Shown here: positions 21,956-34,078 of the stretch, in pieces
Numbering within the stretch: the stretch's first letter is position 1
Layout of the letters: each line of letters starts with the position of its first letter
Source: Sialis fuliginosa
Lineage: Eukaryota > Arthropoda > Insecta > Megaloptera > Sialidae
Assembly: GCA_961205875.1 (NCBI GenBank)
Contig: OY540813.1
Coordinates: 18,199,001 to 18,263,000 of the forward strand
Reading direction: 5' to 3'
Length of the DNA: 64,000 nt
Translations under genes and position numbers: made by a program
The notes under the pieces: model-generated
The model's input: only the letters and a program-made list of their open reading frames with translations
What the model was told of the DNA's origin: nothing
Database searches by the model: none

Positions 21956-22483
21956 AAGGTACTGGCACCAGTCTTGGATATGATCCCAGTAATGGCTATT
22001 TTTAAATTAAATGTACTGAATTAGAAATATTTGATGATATTTGTTTACTACCATTTCTGAATATTAATCTATATATACATTTAACTGTCTTACAGCGTGA
22101 TTTGATGACAATCGGCCAATAGGTGTCAAAATGGTGGACATTTAAACTAATTTAATTATTAGTATAATTTATTTATTAATTATTATATTATCATAACAAC
22201 TGCTTTACATTGTTTCAAATTTGACGATTTTTTTTACATCTTTTGTGTCGTAGTACCTATCATTTTGTCATCATTAGCAAGTGTCCATTACTGCGTTACT
22301 AGTATTACTTTATCTATTACCGGAGAAAAAATATTTGCAGACTTTGGTAATTAAATTGATTAAATAAAGAGTTACTTGTTTTATTAGTAACATGAGTTCA
22401 TGATAATTACAAAAAAGAAGCCCGTCAATCACAAAAACAGTAAATCTTGCTCTTATAGCGGCCATAACTGGTGGCAGTACCTT
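21956..22483 (+). mobile_element. TIR element, AAGGTACTGGCACCAGT family, copy 1
   Basis: Starts AAGGTACTGGCACCAGTCTT and ends CAGTACCTT after AACTGGTGGCAG, with AT on both sides. Copies 2 (31378-31901, inverted) and 3 (38636-38967, shorter) share the ends and interior blocks such as GCTTTACATTGTTTC and TTAAATTGATTAAATAAAG. The 528-bp body has no credible protein; the open frame on the minus strand (22310-22543) is not kept in the other copies. Confidence 0.85.
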
Positions 22484-25276
22484 ATATTTACAAAGTATTT
22501 TTAATTTTATTATTGCTATATAAACAACCAAATCATATTTCATGGAATATCTTACAAAAATAAAACTTTATTTCAAATTAAAGTACAATAGAAATACGTA
22601 GTACATAAAAATTAAATTATATTTTTAATTTAAAAAAATTCGAACTCACGAATCCATCGAAATTACTTATTTTGAGGAACTCGGAATCACATGTTTTCAT
22701 TACTCAATATGAAACTATCAATAGATTAAAAATAAAGACAAAACGATAGAATAAAATATTTTGAAAAAATGTAAAGAATATTATTATCTATAATTTTATT
22801 GTATCTTACCTATTTATTTTTCCAGATTTTTTTTTATATTATCATTTTTTAATAATTTTAACGTTACACTTTTTATTTATATTCTTACCATTTTTTCGAT
22901 GCAATGAACCATTTTCAAGATAATGGTTTCTGTTTATAATAATAAGAGTATAAATATTGCAGCTCAATTTATTGTTTTATGTAAATATGCACATAACGTC
23001 ACTAGTCACTATAGTAGATTCCTTACATTTATCTATTTTTAATTATTTATATTTTAAGATGAGAACGTGAAAACGCTGTTACGCTTATGTTTAACGCTCA
23101 ATTAAAACTCACTAAAGTATTTGAACTTTTATAGTAACCTACACTTACAGAAAGTATAATAGCGCAGCGAGTTTGGGAAAATTATGATTAAAAAAGTTTC
23201 TTTAATACAATTTTTTACAGCCTTGCTGTTTCAGAGTTTCAATCAAAGCGTATTTTTTTAAATTAGCACGCGTTCTTTCATTTCTGCTTGTGTGTAATTT
23301 TACTTTGTCAAGTTCACTAAACCACCCACTTTTAATTCATTTACTTCTTAACTCTAAAAGTTATATAATACCTAAAAGAATTATCATGTAATATAATCTG
23401 TAATTTAGAGGTCAAATTAAATTGGAATTCAAGAAAATCTAAACTTGGAAACCGAACAGATATCCTTCCCCCCCCCCCCCCCCCCGTTCCCAGAATTTAG
23501 TATTGAGTGTATTGAAAATATTAAAACGAAACAAATTGATCTATTTTGTAAGATAGAAATCTTAGGCAAGTTTAACATAAATAAATCATCTTTGTAACAG
23601 TTATCTGGTGTCAATATCCTGTTTACCAGCTCCAGAGGGAGGTATCCGCTTCACCACTAGGGATATGCTCTAGTTATTTAACCAATAATGTCCAGGCACA
23701 AGTGTTTGAAGACGCAGAAAAATTCCCACTCACAACTTTTTGTTGAAAGGAATGTCAACGGATGTATGGGGTTATTGAAAATAAAAACAAAATAAAAGAA
23801 GGTAGGTATGTGCACACAGGGACTTATTTTATATCGTAAAAGAAATATGATATAAAAACAAAGGATTTTTTTATCGAAAATATGCTTTAATAATAATAAA
23901 AAAATGAACTTTTCCAATGTATATGTACCTTAGAGACAGTATCAATTTCTACTTTACTTTTGATAATTACTTACTGGATATAATTTAACGTTATATAAAT
24001 ACAATCTGTAGGTTCTGTATGTACTATGAAATATTTAGAGAATAATCTTAATAAATAAAAATATTTAAGAATAATCAATGGCAGTTATGATTATGATGTT
24101 AATTAAATCAATCAAACAAACATCCACAGCAAGGATGTGATGTTTATATTTTTAGAGAAGCAAGCAACGCAAGAATTTGCCGATTTCGAAATACAGGTAG
24201 TAGAGGATAATTAGCATTTTGAAGTGATTCATTCGAGAAGTTATTTTTTTTAACTTATTTAACATATTTTGGCATATATAAAAAATAAAGCACATAAAAA
24301 AGTCTATAATTAAAAAAAATAAAAATTTACCCTACGATGTTTTCTCGGCAAGCTTTTTCAATTTTTTCAAAAATGGCCGATTATGGGCGTAAAATCAAAT
24401 TTTATTTTTGAAAATTTCATCACGTATTAATAACATAAAAATACATATTTCCTCTTATTTTCGTAAAAACTTTTTACGTTAATTATACTGTATTATTAGT
24501 AATAAAAAAAGGTTTTCGTCATTTTATTTTTATTTTTGATGTTAGGATACGTTTGGAAAGTAACGCTACCTATACAGTTTTATAGTTTATTAACTTATAA
24601 GTATTTTAGTTTTTTATTTATTCCCCTACGACCTATAGAACTGAAGATATATCAAAAACAGTATAGCGATACACTCGAAATGTATCAAAAATGCACAATT
24701 ATGCAACTTTCTAGGAACGCACATGGCTGATTTTCTTAACTTTTCGATTTTCAACTCATCTTTGAATATATAAAGAGAAAATCAAAAAAAAATCTAACCA
24801 CCCAAATACTATTAATCACTTTTTTTGTCTTTAATCCATCTACTAAGGCGGAGAAGGAAAACCGCGAAGAAATTCTTATTTTAACAATTTAAGTAGATAT
24901 CCTACCAAAAATGCATTTTAACTTTATAACAAGAGTTATCCTGGGTAATCATTATTAAGCATTTTTTAAAGTTTTTTTTGGCTTTTTTAAGAAATATCAA
25001 TTTTTCAAAATTAATGTAAAATGTAATGACCGCTTGTAAACATTTACATTACAGTAATTAAAAAAAAAAAACACGTCTTTCTAAACTACTGCCCACAATA
25101 CAATAATAACTCATTGGTGCTTACTTACATTCCTATTTAATTAACAAGCACCTTCAGTATTTTGATACATTTCATGTTATTTTAATCAATTTACTCAAAT
25201 AACTTCAAGTATGTAGATAATAAATATGAATAATTTTCATATCTGATAAAATTATTTTCATAATAAACCTTTACAA
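22484..25276. other. Long AT-rich non-coding stretch
   Basis: No gene recognised. An 18-C run lies at 23468-23485. Several frames around 24.2-25.0 kb are T/A low-complexity. Confidence 0.45.
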
Positions 25277-25379
25277 GTCTTGAGGCTTCCGTGGTGATCT
25301 TGAAATGGATCTTGTTTTCAGCCGATAACACGATCAAACCGACGCGGCTTACACCCAGAAGTCAAGATCCAAACCTTTC
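25277..25379 (+). repeat. GAGGCTTCCGYGGTGATCT repeat, copy 1
   Basis: Starts TTGAGGCTTCCGTGGTGATC and ends GCTTACACCCAGAAGTCAAG; a longer copy with the same two ends is at 45532-45671. The order ATGGAT, CACGA, CAAA.CGACG is shared. Copy 1 lacks the middle ~35 bp present in copy 2. Confidence 0.65.
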
Positions 25380-26404
25380 TTACTTAAAATTAGTTAACAA
25401 CGCAGATCAGATAACGAACAATGACATTCAGCAACTCAAAGTTTTCTGACTAAACATAACGTAATGTTTACTACCATAGCATTAGACAAGGTAGCTGCCT
25501 TAAGACCCAAGTTCTTAAGGGTGCTGGTGTCAGCTATTAAAATTTAAAAAATGTAGACTAAAGGTGGCAAACTGAAATGAATAACATTTTGTTAATGAAT
25601 CAGATATTCGGTATAAAAAAAAAACTTTAACTTAAAATTTTCCGGTAATGCTTTCATAAATAACATTTTTTTGTTACGTATTTGGTAATATTGCATCAAA
25701 GTTTTAATAAAATCGAAAACAGTTTTTATATTGCATTTTCTACCCCAGAGAAGCCCTCCTAATTGGAATTTCCCACATTGGGTATTATTTTTTTAATTTG
25801 CTAAAAATTGAATTTGATAAATGATAAAGAACCTAATCTACTTAATATTTTTGTTTCATTGAAGTGTGTGGGTATTCTTGTTATAAAAATTTGTTGAAAA
25901 TTCAATTTTCGAAATTTTTCTATCTTAGCGGACTTCTACATTTACTGGAGTTTTCCAAAAAAATTTATGTGGGTTTTTTAGAGTTTTACAATATTATAAA
26001 TTATGTATATTTTTATAAAAAATTATCTCTAAACAATACAAAAATCTTTAATCATTAATCAATTATTATTATCGAGTGTATTGCATAAGCAAAAATATTT
26101 GTCTCGCATTCAGGTTTTATAAACTACAATACCCGTATAATAAGAGCCCGGATATATTCTCTGCCTTGAGGCTACAAACACAATACTTTCTATGCTTACT
26201 ACAACACCCTTTGATTACTCGTTGAAATCCCTAAATCGTTTCAATGCTGTGTGTAGATCAAAAGTTGTCAAAGTTTCTCCAGTTCGCTCTATTGTAGCAA
26301 CTAAATACACAATACGAATCGCTTAATCTATTATTATCACTTTTGTATAGTAACACATTATAATACCTATATAATTACATGTTTCAACATTAAAAAATGT
26401 AAGT
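25380..26404. other. AT-rich non-coding stretch
   Basis: No gene or repeat recognised. Confidence 0.45.
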
Positions 26405-26700
26405 AGATCTGAGCTGTCACAAGTACTCAGTACAAGTATCAAGTACAAATAAAAGTTCTTGGAGTATAAAGTACTTTTACTATTTTCAAATGTACTTCAA
26501 ATGCTTTACTTGTTAAAATCAAGTATTGTGAAAAAGTATTTGAAGAATTAAGTATGTACTACAAGTTCTTTTTAAATGTTAAATACAAATACTTTACATA
26601 TTAAATCATTTTTTTAACATAAGTTAAATACTTTTTACTATTTCTAAATGTTCTTGGTGTATTTCAAGTACCAAAAAATACTTCAAGCCTTTTACATGCA
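26405..26700. repeat. AAGTACTT-motif-rich region, second array
   Basis: AAGTAC, GTACTT, AAGTATT and related words recur on both strands for almost 300 bp, as at 6.8 kb. It resembles the subterminal transposase-binding arrays of some hAT elements; no clean termini found. Confidence 0.45.
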
Positions 26701-26844
26701 GTATTGGCAGCTTATGTATATTCAAATTCTCAAATATCATATGTAGTTATTTTTTCTGTAATAATGTAAATCAAACGATGGAATCACAACGATTCAAACA
26801 TTTGTATAATTTACTGGATTGAAGCGATACATATGTACAGTAAT

Positions 26845-27290
26845 ATATTATGGGCTTCCGAAGTAGTCTGCCACCCTTAAGGTCAGAATCGCTTTCAATA
26901 GATTCCAAATATATTAAGACAAACATCATCGGTTATCTTTTTCTAGGGTGGAGCTTATATAGTTACATCATTATAAATAAATTTTAATTTTATATCAAAT
27001 ATTTTATATAAATATTTAAATACTAAATATCGGAATATCAAATATTTATTGTCACAAAATTTACTTATATAATTTTCAATAGATTACATAATAATTTAAT
27101 ATTTAAATTAAAGAGTATTTCTTTATCTAGCAAATATGCGTTTCCAAATATCTGTCTTTGTTTTGTAAATGGATAAATGATAAAATGATAAATATTATAA
27201 TAATCGAATGGGAGAAGACTACTAAGTTTGTGATAAACGAATCTGAATAAAAACTGATCGACTACTTCTGCATGCGATTCTACAGGCACA
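26845..27290 (+). repeat. Dispersed repeat, GGGCTTCYGAAGT family, copy 1
   Basis: Shares long near-identical blocks with 42249-42573: GTCTGCCACCC, AAGACAAACATCATCGGTTA, TCTTTTTCTAGGG, TATATAGTTACATCAT and TTCTGCATGCGA. Copy 2 lacks about 115 bp of copy 1. Non-coding on both strands; element class unknown. Confidence 0.8.
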
Positions 27291-27790
27291 TTATTTTTGT
27301 CCGTGTAATTATATTATATTATTACTTATTATAAAAATTATAATCTTTTATTTAAAAATACAATCAGTCTGTAAATTATTGCATTACGATTAGTAATTGG
27401 AACTTTTATTAAAATTCTTCATACAATCCATTTTATGTTGACAATTACAGGCATATAAAAATATAAATAAATTTTCAAAAAATATATTAATAAAAAATTT
27501 ACATAGGTACATAAGTTATAGATATTATAAAAAAGATAGTTTTAGCCAAAAATGTAATATCATTTACAAAATAATGAAATTCCTTAGAATACCAAAAACA
27601 ACAGTTAATTTCTTATTCGATAAATAAAGAAGGTTCAATCATCAAATTTTAAATTCATCCATATCTATGTTTTTATTTCATAACCTACAATTTGATTGAG
27701 ATCTACCCCACGCGTTCACATATGACATACGTATATACAAAAACATATTCATATTTTGGTACGGAACATCATGAATTGTTTCCATATCAC
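27291..27790. other. AT-rich non-coding stretch
   Basis: No gene recognised. Confidence 0.45.
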
Positions 27791-27794
27791 ATAG

Positions 27795-27885
27795 CACTCT
27801 TTTCGATTATACGAGTCTCCCAGTTTCGTGTTATCCCGGCTGCTAGCACAGGAACAACTGGGTTGGAAGGACGAAGACAATGTAT
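27795..27885. other. Coding-like patch, strand ambiguous
   Basis: About 90 bp of balanced composition in AT-rich DNA. On the plus strand it is open (SPSFVLSRLLAQEQLGWKDE) between an acceptor-like CACATAG and a donor-like GTAAGT. On the minus strand it is also open (CLRPSNPVVPVLAAGITRN, then WETRIIEKSAM and a stop). I recognise neither protein. It may be an exon or a fragment of a repeat. Confidence 0.25.
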
Positions 27886-28292
27886 GTAAGTATAAAATAT
27901 ACTCTACTTTATATCTGTGGATCATGGGGGAAAAGGCACGTGCCGTAAAAATGTGTCACACATTATAGAATATTCAATTTTTTATCGATGCGTTCGAGTT
28001 TTTTATTTTTTTCTTTATACATGCATATTTGTTTAAATCAAGGGTGTCTAATTTACCAAAAAAATATATACGTAAAAATGTGCACTTATCAAAATTCATA
28101 AAACATTTCAAAAATTAAAATTTCGACTTTTTGAGAAAATGATCTTTTTCGCGTGAAGTATGAAAAAGTGTTATAAGTGTAAATAGTTTAGTATTTACTT
28201 CACCGAAACACTAAATAGGTGGAATGTTGCTTATGAGTCAATTATAACAGTGTAAAACAAATCAAAATCGAAGTCTTTAGTGTGTGTGATAA
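27886..28292. other. AT-rich non-coding stretch
   Basis: No gene or repeat recognised. Confidence 0.4.
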
Positions 28293-28294
28293 TA

Positions 28295-28889
28295 AAGTAA
28301 TCCGAAAATTTTTGACATACCTTTTTAATTACTTAATTGCAAAGATTAGGCTGAAAAAATAATAAAAGCATTGAACAAATTGTTTTTTCGCATTTAAAAA
28401 GCGACGTGATTGGTCAATGCGTTAGCGACGTCGTAATCCAGGTTCTGTCCAACTGTCAATTTTGTTTGTATACAAAATTTCAACGCGTGAATTATAAAAA
28501 CAAGAAGAATAATAAAAAAAATGGATATAGAATAACTTAATATACTTTTAATTTTTTTTCCTTAATATCCTTCTGGCACAGTTATAAATCTTTTTCCAGG
28601 AGTTTTGTGAGTTGAATTATTACAACAACGTACGAAACAATATTTATCACTTATTATTTTTCGTGCATTTTCCACTTGTATATTTAAGCATTGACTGACA
28701 TTTCAATACTGAATTATGACGTCACGCATCATGGTGCGCAACTGGAAGTGTTTTAAAAGTACATTTTTTTTAAATTTGATATTTTGGGGTAAAACTTTTG
28801 GAATATGAAAAAAAATTCTACAATGTTTTTTTACCTCTAGATTACATTAAACAGGTTTTTAGGGGTTTTCATTTTTGACCAGATTACTC
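28295..28889. mobile_element. Non-autonomous DNA transposon with THAP remnant
   Basis: Termini AAGTAATCCG (left) and GAGTAATCTGG (right, other strand) are inverted, with TA on both flanks (28293-28294, 28890-28891). The 595-bp body carries a THAP-like coding fragment on the minus strand (28562-28708). THAP domains are DNA-binding modules of several transposase families (P, Kolobok, ISL2EU), so the element is probably a deletion derivative of one of these. No catalytic domain remains. Confidence 0.6.
28562..28708 (-). pseudogene. THAP-type zinc finger fragment
   Basis: The minus-strand frame reads KYCFVRCCNNSTHKTPGKRF followed by ITVPEGY and a stop. The pattern YCF-V-x-C-x-N-x-(S/T)-x3-TP-x-K-x-F-x-VP is the start of a C2CH THAP finger as seen in many insect THAP proteins (family knowledge). 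Only the first Cys pair and the FxxVP block are present; the later CH pair and the AVPTIF-type tail are missing. There is no in-frame ATG, so it is a remnant rather than a working gene. Confidence 0.6.
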
Positions 28890-29560
28890 TATTATAAATT
28901 TGTGACTAGAAACCGTATACATTTTATATGATAGTTTAACCATAATATAATGATAATACATTTACAACATTTAATTACTTTAAGTAATTTCTATCCGTAA
29001 TAAACTTATGTTAATAAAGTTCTATATAAGTAAACTCATTTGATAACAAGCACACTCTATACATAAACACTCAATCATCTCGACCACCCTGTATCTTGTA
29101 ATCTAGTAACAATATCGTTACTTATAAAGTTTCCTGTACATCCAATTCCATCAGAACGTAGATTCAAATAGATGTTGAGACGAAAATTGGGATAAACATG
29201 GTAGATAGATCAATACATTAGTGAGAATGAGAGAATGAAACATCCGGCCAATGAGAGAGACACACACAGAGGTCTCTCTATGTTGTGTAGAAGTTTGGAA
29301 ATGACGTAGAGTGGTCCATACAACTATGTCATTTGTTACCCAGCTCTCAAATTTGACTTTAGCGCATCTGACAACATAACAGAATAAGCGCGGAGCTTTC
29401 ATATTAAAGCCATATTCGCAGCGTTTTCTATTCAATTTTAGAAAATGTATTTACTACGGTGATGATATGAAATACGTAAACGCTTTTTATGTCGCTTGCA
29501 AGATGTCGCTATTGTCAAAAAAAGGGTGAAGAAGTGAATTTTTTAACATAAGCGAGTATC
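28890..29560. other. Non-coding stretch
   Basis: No gene recognised; the block 29150-29440 is less AT-rich and has a 94-codon minus-strand open frame without family features. Confidence 0.4.
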
Positions 29561-29564
29561 GGTA

Positions 29565-29715
29565 AAAAAATACACTACAATTATATGCAATTCTCTACAA
29601 AATAATGTCCTGAAAAATTTCTCCTCAGTTTTTATGATTTTATGAACCAGTAATACAAACTACCATTAAAAAACATTTTCTCATGGTATTTAAATAAGAA
29701 ACGAGACTCATTCTT
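29565..29715 (+). repeat. Dispersed repeat related to 50.1 kb
   Basis: ATTCTCTACAAAATAATGTCCT, GAACCAGTAATAC and GGTATTTAAATAAGAAACG (given in parts) align with 50130-50240. Diverged, non-coding. Confidence 0.55.
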
Positions 29716-30245
29716 TACGTCATCTTTTAAAAACTTATTTCGTTACGAAATTGCTATAAAATAATTATTTTTATAGTGTACTAGTAGAGTACATATACAA
29801 AATAAACATATAATGACATCTTATAAAAATAAAGAAAGATGGAAAAATTGTAAAAATTACATACTTTTTGATACCATCATTAAAAAAAATGAGCCGTAAA
29901 TGGAGAGCAGTAGGAGTGGAACTAGAGAGGAACACAATTTAAAAATTACACTACTCTAAATCTCAGCTTCTAATGATATATACCTCGGTTGAACTGGGAT
30001 AAAATAATCCATCACCACATAGAAACTTTGAAAGCAAGACCTTATAAGATCGCCGCAAAGATACTGAATACCTTAATGAAAACATTAAATAGTATACATA
30101 CTCATACATTGCATGTATTATAATATATAATACCAAATACCTACTATAAGAGTTAGTTACTAATTATGTTATAATCTTAAAGAAATAGTTAACATAAACA
30201 CCAAACTGTGATATTTTAAGTTTGAATTTCCTCGTGGCTTCAATC
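29716..30245. other. AT-rich non-coding stretch
   Basis: No gene or repeat recognised. Confidence 0.4.
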
Positions 30246-30375
30246 CAGTGCCGGATTAAGTCAGCGCGGGGCCTGTAGCAAATGTTAAAAAGAGGCCATT
30301 GGCAGCGGCGTCGCTAGGGGGGGAGGTGACTCCCAGGGCGGAAATCGATAGTGTCCCTCCCCCCTGCTTCAATCA
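30246..30375 (+). mobile_element. Two abutting truncated element ends
   Basis: CAGTGCCGGATTAAGTCAGC (about 30247) and CAGCGGCGTCGCTAGGGGGG (about 30303) both look like CAGTG/CAGCGG-type tips of hAT-like insect elements, the second inside or beside the first. Neither has a recognised opposite end. Confidence 0.4.
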
Positions 30376-30945
30376 TATTTATTTCCAAAACGGTGAATAC
30401 CCGCACGACTGGTTGCTCTAAAAACGTGGACATCACACTCCCACCTCGTCGACAGTGATGGTCTTATTGCATTAACTGACCTAATTTTTCAAATTTAATT
30501 TAATTTAATTATAAAACATGAATTGTAAATTTTCCTTAATACGGTCCTGTCGTAAATCAGTTATATATAAATAATTTTAAGATCCTAGGCTTCGTTACAA
30601 TAAAAGTTCCATCAAAATCAATTCAGTATTTTGTATGTCGAGTTAGAACAAACAAATTTTAACTTAAATAAACAAATATTAAATCTTCTCATTTTACAGA
30701 GAGTATTTTTTATTTTAGTATTGATTGTGGATAACAATGAATACTAAATCTGGGTCTTTACAATACAAATACGTACTAATACCTTTTAAATGTACCTATT
30801 TTTTTAACAGTAACTAATAATTATAACACTTTATAACCATTATCAATAGAAACATAAAAATAATTACAAGCAATCTAAAAATTCAATAAAGATCACTTTC
30901 TGTAAATAAAATTTCATTCTTTCAGACGATTTATCGCAGAGTAGA
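30376..30945. other. AT-rich non-coding stretch
   Basis: No gene recognised. Confidence 0.4.
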
Positions 30946-31145
30946 GGAAAAAAAGTAGGGAAGACCCGTGCGGGTGAAACAAGAACGCCTAACCGAATAA
31001 AACCGGTACGAATCGAGTTAAAAATCCCAATGGTAGCGGCCGCAAGCAATTCTGTGAGCTTAGAGAAGCTCGGACTGGAGCTTTACAAGCTCACGTGTGC
31101 CAGGGTCGGCTTTGCGGTCGTTTTGTGGTTACGTCTATTTGTCAA
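30946..31145. other. Compositionally distinct block, unknown
   Basis: About 200 bp much richer in G+C than the flanks, including GGTAGCGGCCGCAAGC and CTCACGTGTGCCAGGGTCGG. A minus-strand frame (31049 down to 30864) runs through part of it, but no domain is recognised. It could be a repeat tip, a conserved non-coding element or an exon. Confidence 0.3.
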
Positions 31146-31377
31146 TGTATCGCTAGCGCGTTGTATTTCATACGCTTTTTTATTTGTAACAGTTAACACT
31201 TTGTGAACATTATAATTAACTGTTAGCGTGCCTTTTGTGTTGAAACACACGTTTTTTTATTTAAATTACTGGATACGTTATTTTAATAATGAAAAAAAGT
31301 AAATTCTTTCAATTGTTTCATCATATATTTAATTGTAAATATGGGGGGAGGGGAATAGAAAATAAATGAAAATATTT
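31146..31377. other. AT-rich non-coding stretch
   Basis: Nothing recognised. Confidence 0.4.
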
Positions 31378-31901
31378 AAGGTACAGGCACCAGTTATGGC
31401 CGCTATAATGTTTTTGTGATTGACGGGCTTCTATTTGTAATTCTCATTAACTCATGTTTCTAATAAAACAAGTAATCATTTAACCAATTTAATTACCAAA
31501 GTCCGCAAATATTTAAAAAAAAAAAATTATTGCCTTTTATTTTGTTTATGTTTTTTCTCCAGTAAAGTAAAACCAGTAATGAGCACGCAGTGATGGACAC
31601 TTGCTAATGATTACAAAATTATAAGTACTTGGACACAAAAGATATAAAAGAAAGAATCGTCTTTGAAACAATGTAAAGCAGTTGCTATGATAATACATAT
31701 AATAATTAAATAAATTATACTAATAATTAGTTTAAATGTCCACCATTTTGACACCTATTAGTCGATTGTCATCAAATCACACTGTAAGACAGTTAAATAT
31801 ATATAGATTAATATTCAGAAATGGTAGTAATCAAATTCAGTACTTTTAATTAAAAAATAGTCATTAGCTGAGGTCACATCCAAGACTGGTGCCAGTACCT
31901 T
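31378..31901 (-). mobile_element. TIR element, AAGGTACTGGCACCAGT family, copy 2
   Basis: Begins AAGGTACAGGCACCAGTTAT and ends GGTGCCAGTACCTT; it is the reverse complement of copy 1 along nearly its full length (ATGGACACTTGCTAATGATT, TTTAAATGTCCACCATTTTG). 524 bp against 528 bp, so essentially full length. Confidence 0.85.
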
Positions 31902-32136
31902 ATTTTCGTAATATTTTAACAAATTAATTCAAATATAAACCATAGAATATGATATTAATGGCTACAACAATAATTACAATTTCATAAATTAAACTTAATC
32001 CAACCCTGAGTTTTTTCTTTCCACGCAAACCCCCTCGAGACGCGTCTGTCTTTCGCACGTTAATATAAAAATATAGTGACGCTTTTCTTACTCAACAGAT
32101 TTTATTCCGCTTACATTCAACGATATATCAAACGTG

Positions 32137-32182
<46 letters not shown>

Positions 32183-32709
32183 ACGTATGGTTCATCTCAC
32201 AATCAGCGGCGGATTTAGACGTAAACTGTCTTACGCTTAATCTTAAACTACATACTAAGTGAGAGATCACATAGATCAAATACAAGATTCCAGGTTAAAC
32301 AGAAAAATAAAATCGTTTAGAATTTATACCCAAAGGTACTTATTAGTAGAAAAAAACTGGTCTGATATTATGTTATTATTTTTAATTGTCTGTAACATGG
32401 AAATCATTTAAATCCTCCATTCTTACAAAGTACCGAGAGTTATTTGGTTATAAAGTTAGATATTGTTTAAAAAATGAATTTTGTTACAACCCATTTTCCA
32501 ATAAATAAAAACACAAAATTTATATTTATAGATTTATCAAATGATATTAAATTTTATTTACAACAATTAAAAAATAGTTTTTATATGTAAGGTATTCAAG
32601 TAAAAATTATCAAAAAAAGTAATTACCTATCTATTATAGCTAATAGGTAATATATCTTCATAATTATAATATTTTCATTGTATCTTCCCATATATTTTCC
32701 AAATGCGTT
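31902..32709. other. Non-coding stretch with microsatellite
   Basis: Holds the (CA)n tract at 32142-32180. No gene recognised; the minus-strand open frame over the tract is an artefact of it. Confidence 0.5.
32142..32180. repeat. (AC)n microsatellite
   Basis: Uninterrupted AC dinucleotide tract of about 39 bp. Confidence 0.95.
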
Positions 32710-32716
32710 AACTTTT

Positions 32717-32875
32717 TGCGATTTGACAAATGTATAACGATTATTAAAAACAAGAACTGCAAACGTGTGAATCTTGACAAGGGTGTCCTGTTTTCTATCT
32801 TCCCCACATGACCCAATTCTAGTCAAAAAGTTTCAGCGATGTCAGCCATAGTTTAATTACGTGCTTTCCTTCATA
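32717..32875 (+). repeat. GATTTGACAAATG repeat, copy 1
   Basis: About 150 bp near 90% identical by eye to 40529-40684 in the same orientation: GAACTGCAAACGTGTGAATC, AAGGGTGTCCTGTTTTCT, CAGCGATGTCAGCCATAGTT. Flanks of the two copies differ, so it is a dispersed unit rather than a segmental duplication. Class unknown. Confidence 0.8.
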
Positions 32876-33850
32876 AATAAAAACTTTAACAATAAGTAAA
32901 AACGAACTAGTGAGTATACCAGTATAATGAAGTAACAATTAAACAATTTTTTTTCTTATTTCATGTAAATTTAATCAACAACTACTTAATAAGTAAATAA
33001 GTTATATCGTTTTATTTTATTATGAGAATAAAATTATTCTCTCAAAGCATTTTTCTCGACTAGTTTTGATACATATTTATTATAGAAGTGGAGTCATATA
33101 ACTGAAATGTTTTATTGAATAAAACAATCTCTCCCTACAGCGATTTTATGGTCTTAGAAGAGAAGTTCATAACTGAGTTAGTGAATTAATCCGTTTTCCG
33201 TGCGGTACTTTTTTCACGAAAATCACCAATTTTTCCTGTTTGCGGTTCGGTTTTTCGCAAATATCTCGACTTCTACTTGATCAATATTGACCAAAAAAAA
33301 TAGGGTTACTTACTATCGATCTGTTGGAGGTGGAATACTATAACTTAATTTCTAATTTCAAAAAAAATTACAAACTGCGCTTAAAACAGATTTTTCAGTT
33401 TTTCTCAACTACTTTGCAACAAATATGAATATTTTGATAAAAATTAAGGGAAAATATACTTCTTATGATCCCAAATAAATTTACCAAGTTTGATTTTAAA
33501 ATAGCCAAAACATATATTTTGGGCAAACCATCGTAAAGTAATTTTGTTTTTTGCAAATTATAGGATTTTTTATACCCTTTCAAATAATACATACATACTT
33601 TACATATGTGTATTAAAACTAAAAAAAATTTGGTTTTTCTGAACTGATTTTTACTTTTTTGGATTGTTGCCGTAAATACATTATTCCCGATTAACTTTCA
33701 TTATTGTTCAAAACAAATTAAAAAATTGAAAATCTAGCTAAAAGAAAACATATTTTTATTATAATCATTAGTAGGTTGCCCCCAATATTCAGAAATTTTA
33801 AAATTTCACCCGCATAGATTAATCAGTTTTTTTGTTAATAATACATTTGG
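32876..33850. other. AT-rich non-coding stretch
   Basis: No gene recognised. 33170-33300 is T/C-rich with TTTTTC-type runs. Confidence 0.4.
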
Positions 33851-33855
33851 ATAAT

Positions 33856-34078
33856 TGAAATTTTTATTTTTAGTAATGTTTGATGTATTTTTTATATGGA
33901 AAATATACAATTTTTCGAAATATCTCGACCCTAGCGCTACGTACCGAATCCAAAAATCTATTAACTTATCGGAGCACCAAACGAACATATGGTATGAATA
34001 TGGCTTCAATACGTCTAGTGGTTTAAGCCTGATGAGTACACATATACGCACCAACTTTTTTATACATATATTAAAATA
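33856..34078 (-). repeat. Dispersed repeat, inverted copy of 45.0-45.2 kb
   Basis: On the minus strand it reads TGGTGCGTATATGTGTACTC, then ATGTTCGTTTGGTGCTCCGA and GAGATATTTCGAAAAATTG, as in 45005-45150. The open frames on both strands here are therefore repeat-derived, not genes. Confidence 0.75.

Noticed and set aside
22310-22543. 77-codon minus-strand open frame
   Set aside because: Lies inside a TIR element; the frame is not kept in the copies at 31.4 and 38.6 kb.
32088-32285. Minus-strand frame with a Val-Cys run
   Set aside because: Created by the (CA)n microsatellite.
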